From Streptomyces sp. NRRL WC-3742 (GTDB lineage: Bacteria > Actinomycetota > Actinomycetes > Streptomycetales > Streptomycetaceae): a stretch of 49,527 bases of DNA. Positions 31,983-40,622 of the stretch are shown here, in pieces. How positions within the stretch are numbered: position 1 is the stretch's first letter; each line of letters opens with the position of its first letter. Both the position numbers and the translations under genes were made by a program. The stretch spans positions 1 through 49,527 of the forward strand of contig NZ_JOCF01000062.1 of the NCBI RefSeq assembly GCF_000720635.1, in the 5' to 3' direction. Under the pieces are notes generated by a model, which was not told where the DNA came from, did not search any database, and worked only from the letters and a program-made list of their open reading frames with translations.

Positions 31983-34050
31983 GGTGCGCGGTGGCGTTCT
32001 CCCGGCCCAGCAGTGCCACGGCCCGGTCGATCAGCGGGAGGGCGGCGGCGGGGTCGGACTCGGCGATCCGGAGCTCGGCGAGGTCCGTCAGCACCCGGGC
32101 CGTGTTGTAGCCCTCGCCGCTCCCCTGGAAGAAATCCAGTGCCGTGCCCAGCCGTTGCACCGCCTCCTCGAAGCGCGACAGGCCCCGCAGGGCGCGGCCC
32201 CGGTGGCGTTGCAGCAGGGCGCGGGCGCGCGGCAGGTCGGCCGCGCCCTCTCCGTCCGGGCCGATCCGGTCGAGCAGCCGATCGGCCTCCTCGAAGCACT
32301 CCAGCGCCGACTCGAAGCGCCACTGCCGCAGCCGCAGCAGGCCGAGCGACTCGACGGCCGTCGCCCGGCCGCGGGTGTGCCCCGCCAGGGCCTCGTCCTC
32401 GGCCGCCGCCCGCAGCTCGCGCTCGGCCTCCTCGTCCTGCATCGACTCCATCAGCGCGAAGGCCAGTTGGACGTGCATCCGCCCGGCCGTCCGGGTGCCG
32501 GGGCAGTGCCGGGCGGCCGCCCTGGCCCCGGCGCGCAGTGCGGGCAGCAGCGCCTCGTGGCCGCCCGCCTTGAGCTGGACGGCCCAGAGCGCCTCGACGC
32601 TCTGCCAGACGAGGTCGTCGTGGCCGAACTCCTCGGCGGCGATCACGGATTCGACCAGGTTGCCCGACTCGGCCACCAGCGCGGCGACGGCCGCACCCGC
32701 GTCCTCGTACGCGCCGGGGCCGAGCTCGTCGTAGAGCGGACCGAGGTGCCAACGCTCCTTCAGGGCCGCGTAGTCGGCGCGCACGGCGAAGCGCAGGTAC
32801 CAGTCCACCGTCCGGCGCACGGCCGCCGCGCAACCCGCCAGGCCGTCCTCACGGGCGGCGGCCTCCTCCGCGTGGGCGCGCACCGCCGGGCGGTGGCGGT
32901 AGCGGCCGTCGCCGGTGTCCTCCAGCAGCTGCAGCTCGGCGAGTTCGGCCAGCAACAGCTGTGCCCGCTCCTCCTCCACGCCCGCCGCCGCGGCCGCCGC
33001 ACCCGCGCCGAAGGCGGGCCAGGGCCGCAGGGCGCACAGACGGTAGAGCCGGGCCGCGTCCGGTTCGAGGCGGCGGTACGCCTCCTCCGCCGCCGCCCGC
33101 ACCGGCGGCAGTTCGCCCGGCGCGGCGGCGGGCGAGGCGCTCGTCAGGTACGGCGCCATGGCGCGCAGGGCGAACGGGACTCCCCCGCACCGCCGCAGCA
33201 GCGAGGGGAGCGAAGCCTTGGCCTCCGTCATGACCTCGCGGCCGGCGAGGAGGGTCAGCAGACGCCTGGCGTCCTTGTCGGACAGCGGGCCGACCGGGAC
33301 GGTGACGGCGTCCAGCCCGGTGAGCGGGCGGCGGGCGACCACCACGGTGAACACCCCGGGCGCGCCCGTGATCAGCGGCCGCACCTGGGCGGCCGACTGC
33401 GCGTGGTCGAGCACGACCAGCAGCCGGCGCTCGGCGAGCAGCGTGCGCAGGCGGTCGACGCGGCCTTCGAGGGTGAGCGGGACGTCGTCGGCGGCCGTGC
33501 CGAGCCGCAGCAGGAACTGCCGCAGGACGGTGGCGGCGGTCGGGGCCGTGCTCGCCGAGCCGCCCCGCAGGTCCGCGTACAGAGTGCCGTCCGGGAACGA
33601 CTTCGCCCGGAGACCGCCCCAGTGGAACGCGACGGCGCTGGTGCCGATGCCCTCCGGGCCGTGCAGGACGGCCACCTTGGGGAGTCCGTCCAACTTGCGG
33701 GTGGCCTCGCGGTCGAGGAGGGCCAGCGGATCCTTCCGGTCGGTGAAGTAGCGCGTCGAGGCCGGGAGCTGGCGCGGCACGCCCTGCGCCGCCGACCCGC
33801 CCGTACCCGTGCCGCTCATCAGCGCGACCAGCGCCCGGGCCTGCTCGGGGCTGCGGCGGGCCTCCGCCACCAGGAGCGCCGCGACGGCCTCCCGTTCGGC
33901 CTGACCGGCGGGCGCGGGAACCTCGCGGCCCATCATCCGGGCCACCGCCGCGCCCGTCGTCTCCCAGAGCCGCTTGCCCGCTTCGTTGGCCATGCTCGTG
34001 CCGGCCGCCGTCAGGAAGGCCGTCACCGCCGTCAGCGACAGCGCGTCCAC
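31933..34050 (-). CDS. NB-ARC/TPR (STAND-like) protein with degenerate P-loop, 705 aa
   Basis: GTG at 34050 (VDALSLTAVTAFLTAAGTSM). An N-terminal ~100-residue helical region, then an NB-ARC-like core: the P-loop reads VLHGPEGIGTSAVAFHWGG, with threonine where the lysine of GxGKT/S should be; Walker B is LLVVLDHAQ (second Asp replaced by His); RRPLTGLDAV and GGVPFALRAMAPYL follow the usual spacing. A winged-helix segment and TPR-like helices (GYNTARVLTDLAELRIAESD) occupy ~470-700. Actinobacterial relatives act as signalling switches; this one has probably lost normal nucleotide hydrolysis. It overlaps the convergent split gene at its 3' end. Confidence 0.8.
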   Translation of the reverse strand: MDALSLTAVTAFLTAAGTSMANEAGKRLWETTGAAVARMMGREVPAPAGQAEREAVAALLVAEARRSPEQARALVALMSGTGTGGSAAQGVPRQLPASTRYFTDRKDPLALLDREATRKLDGLPKVAVLHGPEGIGTSAVAFHWGGLRAKSFPDGTLYADLRGGSASTAPTAATVLRQFLLRLGTAADDVPLTLEGRVDRLRTLLAERRLLVVLDHAQSAAQVRPLITGAPGVFTVVVARRPLTGLDAVTVPVGPLSDKDARRLLTLLAGREVMTEAKASLPSLLRRCGGVPFALRAMAPYLTSASPAAAPGELPPVRAAAEEAYRRLEPDAARLYRLCALRPWPAFGAGAAAAAAGVEEERAQLLLAELAELQLLEDTGDGRYRHRPAVRAHAEEAAAREDGLAGCAAAVRRTVDWYLRFAVRADYAALKERWHLGPLYDELGPGAYEDAGAAVAALVAESGNLVESVIAAEEFGHDDLVWQSVEALWAVQLKAGGHEALLPALRAGARAAARHCPGTRTAGRMHVQLAFALMESMQDEEAERELRAAAEDEALAGHTRGRATAVESLGLLRLRQWRFESALECFEEADRLLDRIGPDGEGAADLPRARALLQRHRGRALRGLSRFEEAVQRLGTALDFFQGSGEGYNTARVLTDLAELRIAESDPAAALPLIDRAVALLGRENATAHLTYLADLRDRCTPEPR

Positions 34051-34176
34051 CACACCACACCCCCGGTCGTACGTGGCGCAGGAGTTCGCCACCGCCCAGC
34101 CTGTTGCGTCCGGTTCAACCGTATCCTGCCTGGGCGGTTCGCCCGGGCGAACCGCCTTTCCGGGCAACGGAACTGA

Positions 34177-35490
34177 CTAGCCGCTGCGCTTGCTCCAGCG
34201 GCTGGCGCCCGGCGGGTAGTCGTAGCCGGGACGGCCGGTGGCGGCGCTGGTGCGGAAGGACGTGCCGGAGTCGTCGATGCGCAGGGTTCCGTGGCGGCCG
34301 CCGCTGGACCAGTCGAGGGTCAGCTCCCAGCGGACGTCGTGGGCCTTGGTGTGCGCGATGACGTAGAAGACCTCCGGGTCGGACTCGCTGACCGTGTACG
34401 GGAAGGCGCGCTGGCCGTGGCCGGGGGCGAGCGCCGGACTGCCCCGGTCGAGGTCCACCTCGAAGGACTTGGTGTCGGCGACGCCGCCGCAGCCCACGCC
34501 CATCGCGTAGTCGTTCCAGGCCAGCGGCGCGGACTTGGAGACGACCCGTACGTGCAGGGCCTCCAGGACGACGGTCTCGGCGCCGGTGCCCTGCACGGTC
34601 AGGGCGACCATCTGCTCGTCGGAGGAGACCGCGCCGTACTCGCCCGCCCAGCGCCGGGCGTCCGACTCGGCCGCGGGCGGGCCGACCTGGCCGGGCTCGC
34701 GACGGACGAGGAAGTGCTGGCTGCACGGGTCGGAGTAGGCGTACGGGCGGGTGCGCACGGTGAGCGGGGCGGGGCCGTCGTCGGGCTCCGGCGTGGTCGG
34801 GGTGGCGGTGGGGGTCGGGGCCGGGGCCGAGGAGGGGGTGGCTGCCGGTGCGTCCGGGGTGGTGGGGTCGGTGGCGGGCGCCACCGTCGCGGCGGCCTCC
34901 GCGGCGCCGCCGTCGCCCTTCGGGGTCGGGCGGACGGCGAGCACCACCGCCGCCGCCAGGACGACCACCGCCGCCGCGGAGGCGATCAGCGCCCTGCGGC
35001 GGCGGCGCGAGGCGGTGGGCGCGGGCGCGGGCTCGGGCTCGGGCGCTGCAACGGGCGCTGCAACGGGCTCGGGGGCAGAAGCCGGCTCGGGCTCCGGTGC
35101 GAGCGCCCCCGCCGGCCTCCGTCCGCGCCCCGCGTCCGCCAGGATCCACTGCCGGTGCAGCTCCACCAGCTCGTCCGGCGTCGCCCGGCACGCCCGGGCC
35201 AGCCGCTCCACGGGCGAGAACTCGTTGGGCACCGCCGTCCCGTTGCAGTACCGGTGCAGCGTCGACGTGCTCATGTGCAGCCGCTTGGCGAGCGTCCCGT
35301 AGCTCAGCCCCGAACGTTCCTTGAGGCCGCTGAGCAGCTGCGAGAACTCCGTCGCCCCCTCGGCTCCCGTGCTCCCTGTCTCCCCCGACACCCCGCGCCT
35401 CCGATCGTCCGGTGTCCCGTTCCAGCGTTCCAGGCCCGGCCGTTTCCCCAGGTCAGACCCCGTAACGGCGTTCCAACGTACCGAGTTCAC
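34177..35490 (-). CDS. Membrane-anchored XRE regulator, 437 aa
   Basis: Residues ~48-110 are an XRE-type HTH (FSQLLSGLKERSGLSYGTLA, KRLHMSTSTLHRYCNG). A Pro/Ala/Glu-rich linker and a basic patch (SRRRRRALIA) precede one membrane span (SAAAVVVLAAAVVLAV, ~170-190). After a Pro/Thr linker comes an extracytoplasmic domain with two cysteines (SDPCSQHFLV and GVGCGGV), probably disulfide-bonded. The start could be GTG at about codon 34. This layout is a family of Streptomyces one-component membrane sensors; the ligand is unknown. It lies 127 bp upstream of the NB-ARC gene in the same direction. Confidence 0.8.
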   Translation of the reverse strand: MNSVRWNAVTGSDLGKRPGLERWNGTPDDRRRGVSGETGSTGAEGATEFSQLLSGLKERSGLSYGTLAKRLHMSTSTLHRYCNGTAVPNEFSPVERLARACRATPDELVELHRQWILADAGRGRRPAGALAPEPEPASAPEPVAAPVAAPEPEPAPAPTASRRRRRALIASAAAVVVLAAAVVLAVRPTPKGDGGAAEAAATVAPATDPTTPDAPAATPSSAPAPTPTATPTTPEPDDGPAPLTVRTRPYAYSDPCSQHFLVRREPGQVGPPAAESDARRWAGEYGAVSSDEQMVALTVQGTGAETVVLEALHVRVVSKSAPLAWNDYAMGVGCGGVADTKSFEVDLDRGSPALAPGHGQRAFPYTVSESDPEVFYVIAHTKAHDVRWELTLDWSSGGRHGTLRIDDSGTSFRTSAATGRPGYDYPPGASRWSKRSG

Positions 35491-35573
35491 CGTCGACCGT
35501 AGCGGCCGGGACGAACCACGTCACAAGCTTCGGTCATCCCAGCGCCACACCGTAACCAGAGGAACCCGCCGAC

Positions 35574-35762
35574 ATGCCCAGCACCCGCACCCGCCGTCTG
35601 GCCGTCGCCTCCGCCACCGCCGTCGCGGCGCTCTCGCTGACCGCCTGCGCCGGGAGCGGGGGCGCGGGCCCCGAGGCCGCCCGCCGGGGCGCGGCGCCCA
35701 CCTCGGCCACGGCCCCGGTGCACCACCTGGTGAAGCACCTCGTGCGTTCCCTCCCCCGGTGA
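35574..35762 (+). CDS. Small putative lipoprotein, 62 aa
   Basis: ATG at 35574 with a weak AGAGGA ribosome site. The signal peptide has basic residues RTRRL, a hydrophobic core AVASATAVAALS and the lipobox LTAC at ~22-25. The mature part is only ~38 residues, rich in Ala/Pro/Arg with several His. No domain is recognisable. It is divergent from the membrane XRE regulator. Confidence 0.5.
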   Translation: MPSTRTRRLAVASATAVAALSLTACAGSGGAGPEAARRGAAPTSATAPVHHLVKHLVRSLPR

Positions 35763-35883
35763 CCTCCGCCGACCACACCCCGCACCGAAGCCCGCACCGA
35801 ACCCTGCACCGAACCGACCCGTCCGACCCCGTCCGGCCCCGTCCCGTCCCGATCCGCACCGAACCGACCAGGGAGTCACCAGC

Positions 35884-35997
35884 ATGAGCAGGATCGCCCG
35901 CCTCGTCACCGCCTTCGCCGGCGCCGCCCTCCAGGTCGCCATCCTCGGCGCCACGGACACCTTCGCCCCCGAGGCCGGGGTCCGCCGACGCCGCTGA
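35884..35997 (+). CDS. Very short hydrophobic peptide, 37 aa
   Basis: ATG at 35884 preceded by AGGGAG at good spacing. The peptide has a hydrophobic stretch (LVTAFAGAALQVAILGA) and an RRRR C-terminus. G/C third-position bias is strong. The ribosome site and position after the lipoprotein gene support it, but there is no homology evidence. Confidence 0.35.
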   Translation: MSRIARLVTAFAGAALQVAILGATDTFAPEAGVRRRR

Positions 35998-36057
35998 CCT
36001 CCTCCTCCCTCCTCCCTCCTCCTCGCCCGAGCCCTCCGTCTCCTACTCTGCGATGCT

Positions 36058-36086
36058 GATCAGCCGATCCGATCAGCTCCGATCAG
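36058..36086. repeat. Three GATCAG direct repeats upstream of the RraA-like gene
   Basis: GATCAG at 36058-36063, 36071-36076 and 36081-36086, preceded by a ~45-nt pure pyrimidine run (35998-36048, CTCCTCCCT-type). The repeats lie 18-46 bp before the start at 36104, where a repressor site would sit; no regulator is identified. Confidence 0.45.
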
Positions 36087-36103
36087 AGGGGGAACACACC
36101 GCC

Positions 36104-36733
36104 ATGAGCGAGACCATCGACGAAGACTTCCGGGCCGTCCCGACCACCACCCTGGCCGACGTCCTGGGCCGTGCCCAGGTGATGGACATCGGCATCCGCC
36201 CGCTGTGGACCGGCGGCCCCCGGGTGGCCGGGCCCGCGTTCACCGTCAAGTGCCCGCCCGGCGACAACCTGATGCTGCACGCCGCGATCTACCGGGCCGA
36301 GCCCGGCTCGGTGATCGTCGTCGAGTCCGGCGACCTCGACTACGCGCTGGCCGGCGGCAACGTCTGCGCCGTCGCACAGCGCCGGGGCGTCGCCGCCTTC
36401 GTCGCGGACGGCCTGATCCGCGACCTCGGCGAGGTCCGGGAGCTCGGCTTCCCGGTGTACGCCCGGGGCGTGATCCCGATCCCCGGCGCCAAGGAGGCCC
36501 TGGGCACCCACGGCGAGGAGGTGCTCTGCGGCGGCACCTCGGTCGCGGCGGGCGACATCGTGGTGGCCGACGAGGAGGGTGTGGTGGTCGTGCCCGCCGC
36601 CCGGCGCGCCGAGGTGCTGGCCGCCGCGCGGGCGAAGCTGGCCAAGGAGGCCGCCGAGACCCTGGACGACTGGGAGGCCGCCCACCGCGCCCGGATCGAC
36701 CGCAACCTCGCCGACCTGGGCTTCACCGGCTGA
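36104..36733 (+). CDS. RraA/HMG-aldolase family protein, 209 aa
   Basis: ATG at 36104 follows AGAGGGGGAACACACCGCC. The protein matches the RraA/4-hydroxy-4-methyl-2-oxoglutarate aldolase fold: TTTLADVLGRAQVMD, GPRVAGPAFTVKCPPGDNLM, the active-site glycine loop LDYALAGGNVCAVA, and GVAAFVADGLIRDLGEVREL, where G-x(20)-R-D carries the substrate/metal pair. VYARGVIPIPG and DEEGVVVVP complete it. The family includes oxaloacetate decarboxylases and the RNase E inhibitor RraA; substrate uncertain. It stands alone, divergent in function from neighbours. Confidence 0.85.
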   Translation: MSETIDEDFRAVPTTTLADVLGRAQVMDIGIRPLWTGGPRVAGPAFTVKCPPGDNLMLHAAIYRAEPGSVIVVESGDLDYALAGGNVCAVAQRRGVAAFVADGLIRDLGEVRELGFPVYARGVIPIPGAKEALGTHGEEVLCGGTSVAAGDIVVADEEGVVVVPAARRAEVLAAARAKLAKEAAETLDDWEAAHRARIDRNLADLGFTG

Positions 36734-36965
36734 GCGGCGGCGGCCCGTCCGCCGTTCGATCGCGACGACCACATGTTCGCCCCCGGAGGTCCGGCGGGCG
36801 CCGTACACGGTGACCCGCCGGTACGAATGGCCCCGCGCAGCACACCTCCGCACACCCCCTCCTCATATGATCGGAGCGACATGCGCCATGCTTGGTGATG
36901 CAGAACACTGAACGGAACTTGCGCCGGACGGCACACCCGCCCGAAGGCCGAGAAGGAGGAAGCAC

Positions 36966-37640
36966 GTGGACGACGTTCTGCGGCGCGCCGCACTCTTCGC
37001 GGCACTCGACGACGAACAGGCCGGCGAGCTGCGCGCTTCCATGACCGAGGTCACCCTCGCCCGTGGTGAGTCGCTGTTCCACGAGGGCGACCCGGGCGAC
37101 CGGCTGTACGTCGTCGCCGAGGGCAAGGTCAAGCTGCACCGCGCCTCCCCGGACGGCCGCGAGAACATGCTCGCCGTCCTCGGCCCCAGCGAGATGATCG
37201 GCGAGCTGTCGCTGTTCGACCCGGGCCCGCGCACCGCCACCGCCAGCGCGCTGACCGAGGTCAAGCTGCTGGGCCTGGGCCACGGCGACCTGCAGCCCTG
37301 GCTGCACGCCCGCCCCGAGGTCTCCATCGCGCTGCTGCGGGCCATCGCCCGCCGTCTGCGCCGGACCAACGACGTGATGTCCGACCTGGTCTTCTCCGAC
37401 GTGCCCGGTCGCGTCGCCAAGGCCCTGCTGGACCTCTCCCGCCGCTTCGGCGTGCAGTCCGAGGAGGGCATCCACGTCGCCCACGACCTCACCCAGGAGG
37501 AGCTGGCCCAGCTGGTCGGCGCCTCCCGCGAGACGGTCAACAAGGCGCTCGCCGACTTCGCCGGCCGCGGCTGGCTCAAGCTGGAGGCCCGTGCGGTCGT
37601 CCTGCTGGACGTCGAGCGGCTGTCGCGGCGCTCGCGCTGA
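36966..37640 (+). CDS. crp: Crp/Fnr-family regulator
   Basis: GTG at 36966 with AGGAGGAAGC upstream. 224 aa. Cyclic-nucleotide domain: RGESLFHEGDPGDRLYVVAE, PSEMIGELSLFDPGPRTATA with the G-E-L-S and R-T-A of the cAMP pocket. Central helix ~115-135; winged helix DLTQEELAQLVGASRETVNK, ALADFAGRGWLKLE. It matches the conserved actinobacterial Crp in both length and neighbourhood (between nth and the MBL/Nudix genes). In Streptomyces Crp controls germination and secondary metabolism. A strong terminator follows. Confidence 0.93.
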   Translation: MDDVLRRAALFAALDDEQAGELRASMTEVTLARGESLFHEGDPGDRLYVVAEGKVKLHRASPDGRENMLAVLGPSEMIGELSLFDPGPRTATASALTEVKLLGLGHGDLQPWLHARPEVSIALLRAIARRLRRTNDVMSDLVFSDVPGRVAKALLDLSRRFGVQSEEGIHVAHDLTQEELAQLVGASRETVNKALADFAGRGWLKLEARAVVLLDVERLSRRSR

Positions 37641-37661
37641 CGCGCCGCCCGTAAGGAGCCT

Positions 37662-37694
37662 CGAAGGGCCGGTCCCCCACGGACCGGCCCTTCG
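37662..37694. terminator. Bidirectional terminator after crp
   Basis: 14-bp arms CGAAGGGCCGGTCC (37662-37675) / GGACCGGCCCTTCG (37681-37694), 21 bp after the crp stop and ~50 bp before the convergent MBL stop. Confidence 0.9.
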
Positions 37695-37743
37695 GCGTTC
37701 GGGCCGACTGCTCCGTCTGCCTCGCTCCGTCAGCCCTGCTCCG

Positions 37744-38577
37744 TCAGCCCTGCTCGGGGATCAGCCCGTGCTCGCGCAGGTAGTCCAGCTGGGCCCGCAC
37801 CGACAGCTCGGCGGCAGGCCACAGCGTCTTGTCCACGTCCGCGTACACCCGGGCGACCACGTCGGCGGGGGTCGCGCAGCCCGCCTCCACGGCGGTCTCC
37901 ACCTGGGCGAGCCGGGCGGCCCGGTGGGCCAGGTAGTAGTCGACGGCGCCGAGGGCGTCCGCCAGCACCGGGCCGTGTCCGGGCAGGACGGTCCGTACGC
38001 CGTGGTGGGAGGCCATCGTGTGCAGGTGGCGCAGCGAGTCCAGGTAGTCGCCGAGCCGCCCGTCCGGGTGGGCGACCATCGTGGTGCCCCGGCCGAGCAC
38101 GGTGTCCCCGGTGAGGATCGCGCCGTCCTCCGGCAGGTGGAAGGTCAGCGAGTCCGAGGTGTGGCCGGGGGTGGCGACCACCCGCAGGTCCAGGCCCCCG
38201 ACGTCCAGGCGCTGGCCGCCGACCAGGCCCTCGGAGCCCAGCCGGTGCGCCGGGTCCAGGGCCCGCACCTCGGTGCCGGTCAGTTCGGCGAAGCGGGCCG
38301 CGCCCTCCGAGTGGTCGGGGTGGCCGTGGGTGAGTAGGGTCAGTGCGATGCGCTGACCGCGCTCCTCGGCGAGGTCGATCACCCGGCGCAGGTGGCCCTC
38401 GTGCAGCGGCCCCGGGTCGATCACCACGGCGAGGTCCGAGCCGGGCTCGGCGAGCAGCCAGGTGTTGGTACCGTCCAGCGTCATCGGCGACGGGTTCGGC
38501 GCCAGCACGCACAGCGCCCGAGGCGTGGCCTCGCCCCCGATCGCGGCGGCGGGGTCACCCGGCAGAATTCCGGTCAC
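37744..38577 (-). CDS. MBL-fold metallo-hydrolase, 277 aa
   Basis: ATG at 38577 overlaps the stop of the 57-aa gene by 4 bp (ATGA). Metallo-beta-lactamase fold: NTWLLAEPGSDLAVVIDPGP, LLTHGHPDHSEGAARF (H-x-H-x-D-H), VVATPGHTSDSLTFH, LTGDTVLGRG, VLPGHGPVL; C-terminal helical domain of the LACTB2/glyoxalase-like type (ARVYADVDKTLWPAAELSVR). A 14-bp tandem duplication GCTCCGTCAGCCCT (37724-37751) spans its stop. Substrate unknown, probably a thioester, nucleic-acid or other small ester. Confidence 0.88.
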   Translation of the reverse strand: MTGILPGDPAAAIGGEATPRALCVLAPNPSPMTLDGTNTWLLAEPGSDLAVVIDPGPLHEGHLRRVIDLAEERGQRIALTLLTHGHPDHSEGAARFAELTGTEVRALDPAHRLGSEGLVGGQRLDVGGLDLRVVATPGHTSDSLTFHLPEDGAILTGDTVLGRGTTMVAHPDGRLGDYLDSLRHLHTMASHHGVRTVLPGHGPVLADALGAVDYYLAHRAARLAQVETAVEAGCATPADVVARVYADVDKTLWPAAELSVRAQLDYLREHGLIPEQG

Positions 38578-38747
38578 CGGCCGCCCTCGCTGACGCGGTG
38601 CAGGGCCCGTAGCGGCAGGGCCCGGACGAGGGCGCGCTGGGCGACCTCGACGAACGGGACCGGCTGGGCGTCGCCCGGGCTGCGGGAGTTCAGGCGGCGG
38701 GCGGGCAGTTCGGCGGCGATCCGGCGAACCACGTCGTTGTGGGCCAT
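38574..38747 (-). CDS. Small unknown protein, 57 aa, coupled to MBL hydrolase
   Basis: ATG at 38747 (MAHNDVVRRIAAELPARRL) with AGGA upstream and an ATGA overlap with the MBL gene. Basic, helical ends with a VPFVEVAQRALVRALPLRAL centre. It lies between the Nudix and MBL genes on the same strand. Coupling is good evidence that it is translated. No family recognised. Confidence 0.55.
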   Translation of the reverse strand: MAHNDVVRRIAAELPARRLNSRSPGDAQPVPFVEVAQRALVRALPLRALHRVSEGGR

Positions 38748-38829
38748 CGGGCGTCGTCCTTTCTGTTCGGCGGTCACGTCTGTTCGGTGTTCACGGCATC
38801 GGAAACTCACGGCCTCAGGGGGAGAACGT

Positions 38830-39696
38830 TCAGGAGTCCTCGGGAAACTCCCCGTCGATGGTCAGTTCTTCGTACCCCGGCCAGCGCACGGTCATGTGGT
38901 CCCCGCGCACCTCGGCCCGGCCGAGCACCGGCTCCACCGTCCGGTCCGCCGCCGCGGCCAGCGCCTCGGCGGCGCTGCGGGCGAAGGACAGCTCGCGCAG
39001 GACGGTGACGGTCGGCGGCAGCATGCCGAACCGGCCCTCCGCGTGGCCCCGGACGGCCTCGGCCGGGGTGAGCCAGGCGACGCGGTCGGCCTCGCCGACC
39101 TCCAGGGCCGCGTCCTGGCCGGGCGGCAGCGCGGCGACGAAGAACCAGGTGTCGTACCGGCGCTCCTCGAACTCCGGGGTGATCCAGCGGGCCCAGCCGC
39201 CGAGCAGGTCGCTGCGCAGCACCAGGCCGTGGTCGCGGAGGAACTCGGCGAAGGAGAGCTCGTGCGCCTCCAGCGCGGCCCGCTCGGCGGACCAGTCGCG
39301 GGGCGCGGCCACGCTCCCGGCGTCCGGGCCGGCCAGCAGCACGCCGGCCTCCTCGAAGGTCTCGCGGACCGCCGCGCAGACCACCGCCCGCGCCGTCCGG
39401 GCGTCCACGCCGAGGCGGTCGGCCCACTGCTCGGGCGTCGGGCCGGCCCAGCCGGTCTCGACCTCGGCGTCGCGCGGGTCCACCCCTCCGCCCGGGTAGG
39501 CGTACATGCCGGCCGCGAAGGCCATCGACGTGCGCCGGCGCAGCAGGTACGCCTGCGGGCCGTCCGCCGCGTCGCGCAGCAGCACGACGGTCGCGGCGAG
39601 CCGGGGCTCGGGCGGGGTCAGCACGCCGGAGTCGACCGCCCGGATGCGGGCGGGCCAGCCGGGCGGCATCGGGAGCGTCGTCGCTCGATGGTCCAT
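38830..39696 (-). CDS. Nudix hydrolase, 288 aa
   Basis: ATG at 39696. Nudix box in extended form: FAAGMYAYPGGGVDPRD, an insertion of ~35 residues, then VCAAVRETFEEAGVLLAG, giving the R-E-x-x-E-E-x-G metal core. The C-terminal part (YDTWFFVAALPPGQDAALEV, DRVAWLTPAEAV) fits the NUDT19/acyl-CoA-type subgroup. It likely hydrolyses a nucleoside-diphosphate-linked compound such as CoA or an alkylated nucleotide. It belongs to the conserved crp-wblA block. Confidence 0.88.
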   Translation of the reverse strand: MDHRATTLPMPPGWPARIRAVDSGVLTPPEPRLAATVVLLRDAADGPQAYLLRRRTSMAFAAGMYAYPGGGVDPRDAEVETGWAGPTPEQWADRLGVDARTARAVVCAAVRETFEEAGVLLAGPDAGSVAAPRDWSAERAALEAHELSFAEFLRDHGLVLRSDLLGGWARWITPEFEERRYDTWFFVAALPPGQDAALEVGEADRVAWLTPAEAVRGHAEGRFGMLPPTVTVLRELSFARSAAEALAAAADRTVEPVLGRAEVRGDHMTVRWPGYEELTIDGEFPEDS

Positions 39697-39775
39697 GCCC
39701 GGATGCTAAGCGCACGGAGGCGGGGTTGGACAGGGCCGGATCCCCGCCTCCGTGATCACGATCGGATGATCGGAA

Positions 39776-40243
39776 TCAGGCTGCCTTGACGCGCACCTGG
39801 ATCTCGACCTCCACGGGAGCGTCCAGCGGCAGCACCGCGACGCCGACGGCGCTGCGGGCGTGCACCCCGGCCTCGCCCAGGACGCGGCCGAGCAGCTCGC
39901 TGGCGCCGTTGATCACGGCCGGCTGGCCGGTGAAGTCCGCGGCGGAGGCGACGAAGCCGACGACCTTGACGACCTGCTCGATCAGGTCGAGGTCACCGAT
40001 CACCGACTTCACGGCGGCCAGGGCGTTCAGCGCACAGGTCTGCGCCAGCTCCTTGGCCTCCTCCGGGGAGACCTCGGCGCCGACCTTGCCCGTGGTCGGC
40101 AGCTTGCCGCCGACGACCGGCAGCTGGCCGGAGGTGAAGACGAACTCGCCCGCGCGGACGGCCGGCACGTACGCGGCGACCGGGGCGGCCACCGGCGGGA
40201 GGGTCAGGCCCAGCTCCGCGAGCTTCGACTCGACGGCGCTCAT
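39776..40243 (-). CDS. RidA family protein (YjgF/YER057c), 155 aa
   Basis: ATG at 40243, in 4-bp overlap with DUF4177. Motifs: VRAGEFVFTSGQLPVVGGKL, CALNALAAVKSVIGDLDLIE, VGFVASAADFTGQPAVING, ARSAVGVAVLPLDAPVEVEI. The LGRVLGEAGVHARSAVGV segment carries the arginine used by RidA to bind the imine/enamine acid, although the P-x-R-x-x-V context is altered. It would deaminate reactive 2-aminoacrylate-type intermediates or act as a structural homologue. Confidence 0.9.
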   Translation of the reverse strand: MSAVESKLAELGLTLPPVAAPVAAYVPAVRAGEFVFTSGQLPVVGGKLPTTGKVGAEVSPEEAKELAQTCALNALAAVKSVIGDLDLIEQVVKVVGFVASAADFTGQPAVINGASELLGRVLGEAGVHARSAVGVAVLPLDAPVEVEIQVRVKAA

Positions 40244-40398
40244 GCGCGCTTCTCCCGCTTGAAGTAGGCCACCAGCTGCTCCGGGTTCGGGCCGGGCACG
40301 ACCTGGACCAGCTCCCAGCCGTCCTCGCCGAAGTTGTCCAGGATCTGCTTGGTGGCGTGCACCAGCAGCGGCGCCGTCATGTATTCCCACTTGGTCAT
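40240..40398 (-). CDS. DUF4177 protein, 52 aa
   Basis: ATG at 40398: MTKWEYMTAPLLVHATKQIL then DNFGEDGWELVQVVPGP. The W-E-Y start and G-E-D-G-W-E-L-V pattern are diagnostic for DUF4177, a small protein conserved upstream of ridA in Streptomyces. The stop overlaps the RidA ATG (ATGA), so the two are coupled. Function unknown. Confidence 0.85.
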   Translation of the reverse strand: MTKWEYMTAPLLVHATKQILDNFGEDGWELVQVVPGPNPEQLVAYFKREKRA

Positions 40399-40622
40399 GG
40401 CCAGACTCTAGACGAGCGGTCGGCGTGCGGGGTCGGCGCACGGGGTCGGCGTGTGAGGTGGAGCACAAAGCGGGCATGATCTGGGCCTGGCACCCCAGGG
40501 GCTCCGGGCATCCGGCACGGTCCCTGGTTACCCTCGCGGGAGGGCACTGCCGTGCGGACGACGCGGCGGCGAGGCCCGTGACTCGGAACCGACGGAACCG
40601 ACGGAGCGGACGGAGACGGAGC

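Noticed and set aside
37724..37751. 14-bp tandem duplication at the MBL gene stop as a regulatory repeat
   Set aside because: Only two copies, both at the extreme 3' end. The protein C-terminus and terminator are unaffected, so it is likely neutral.
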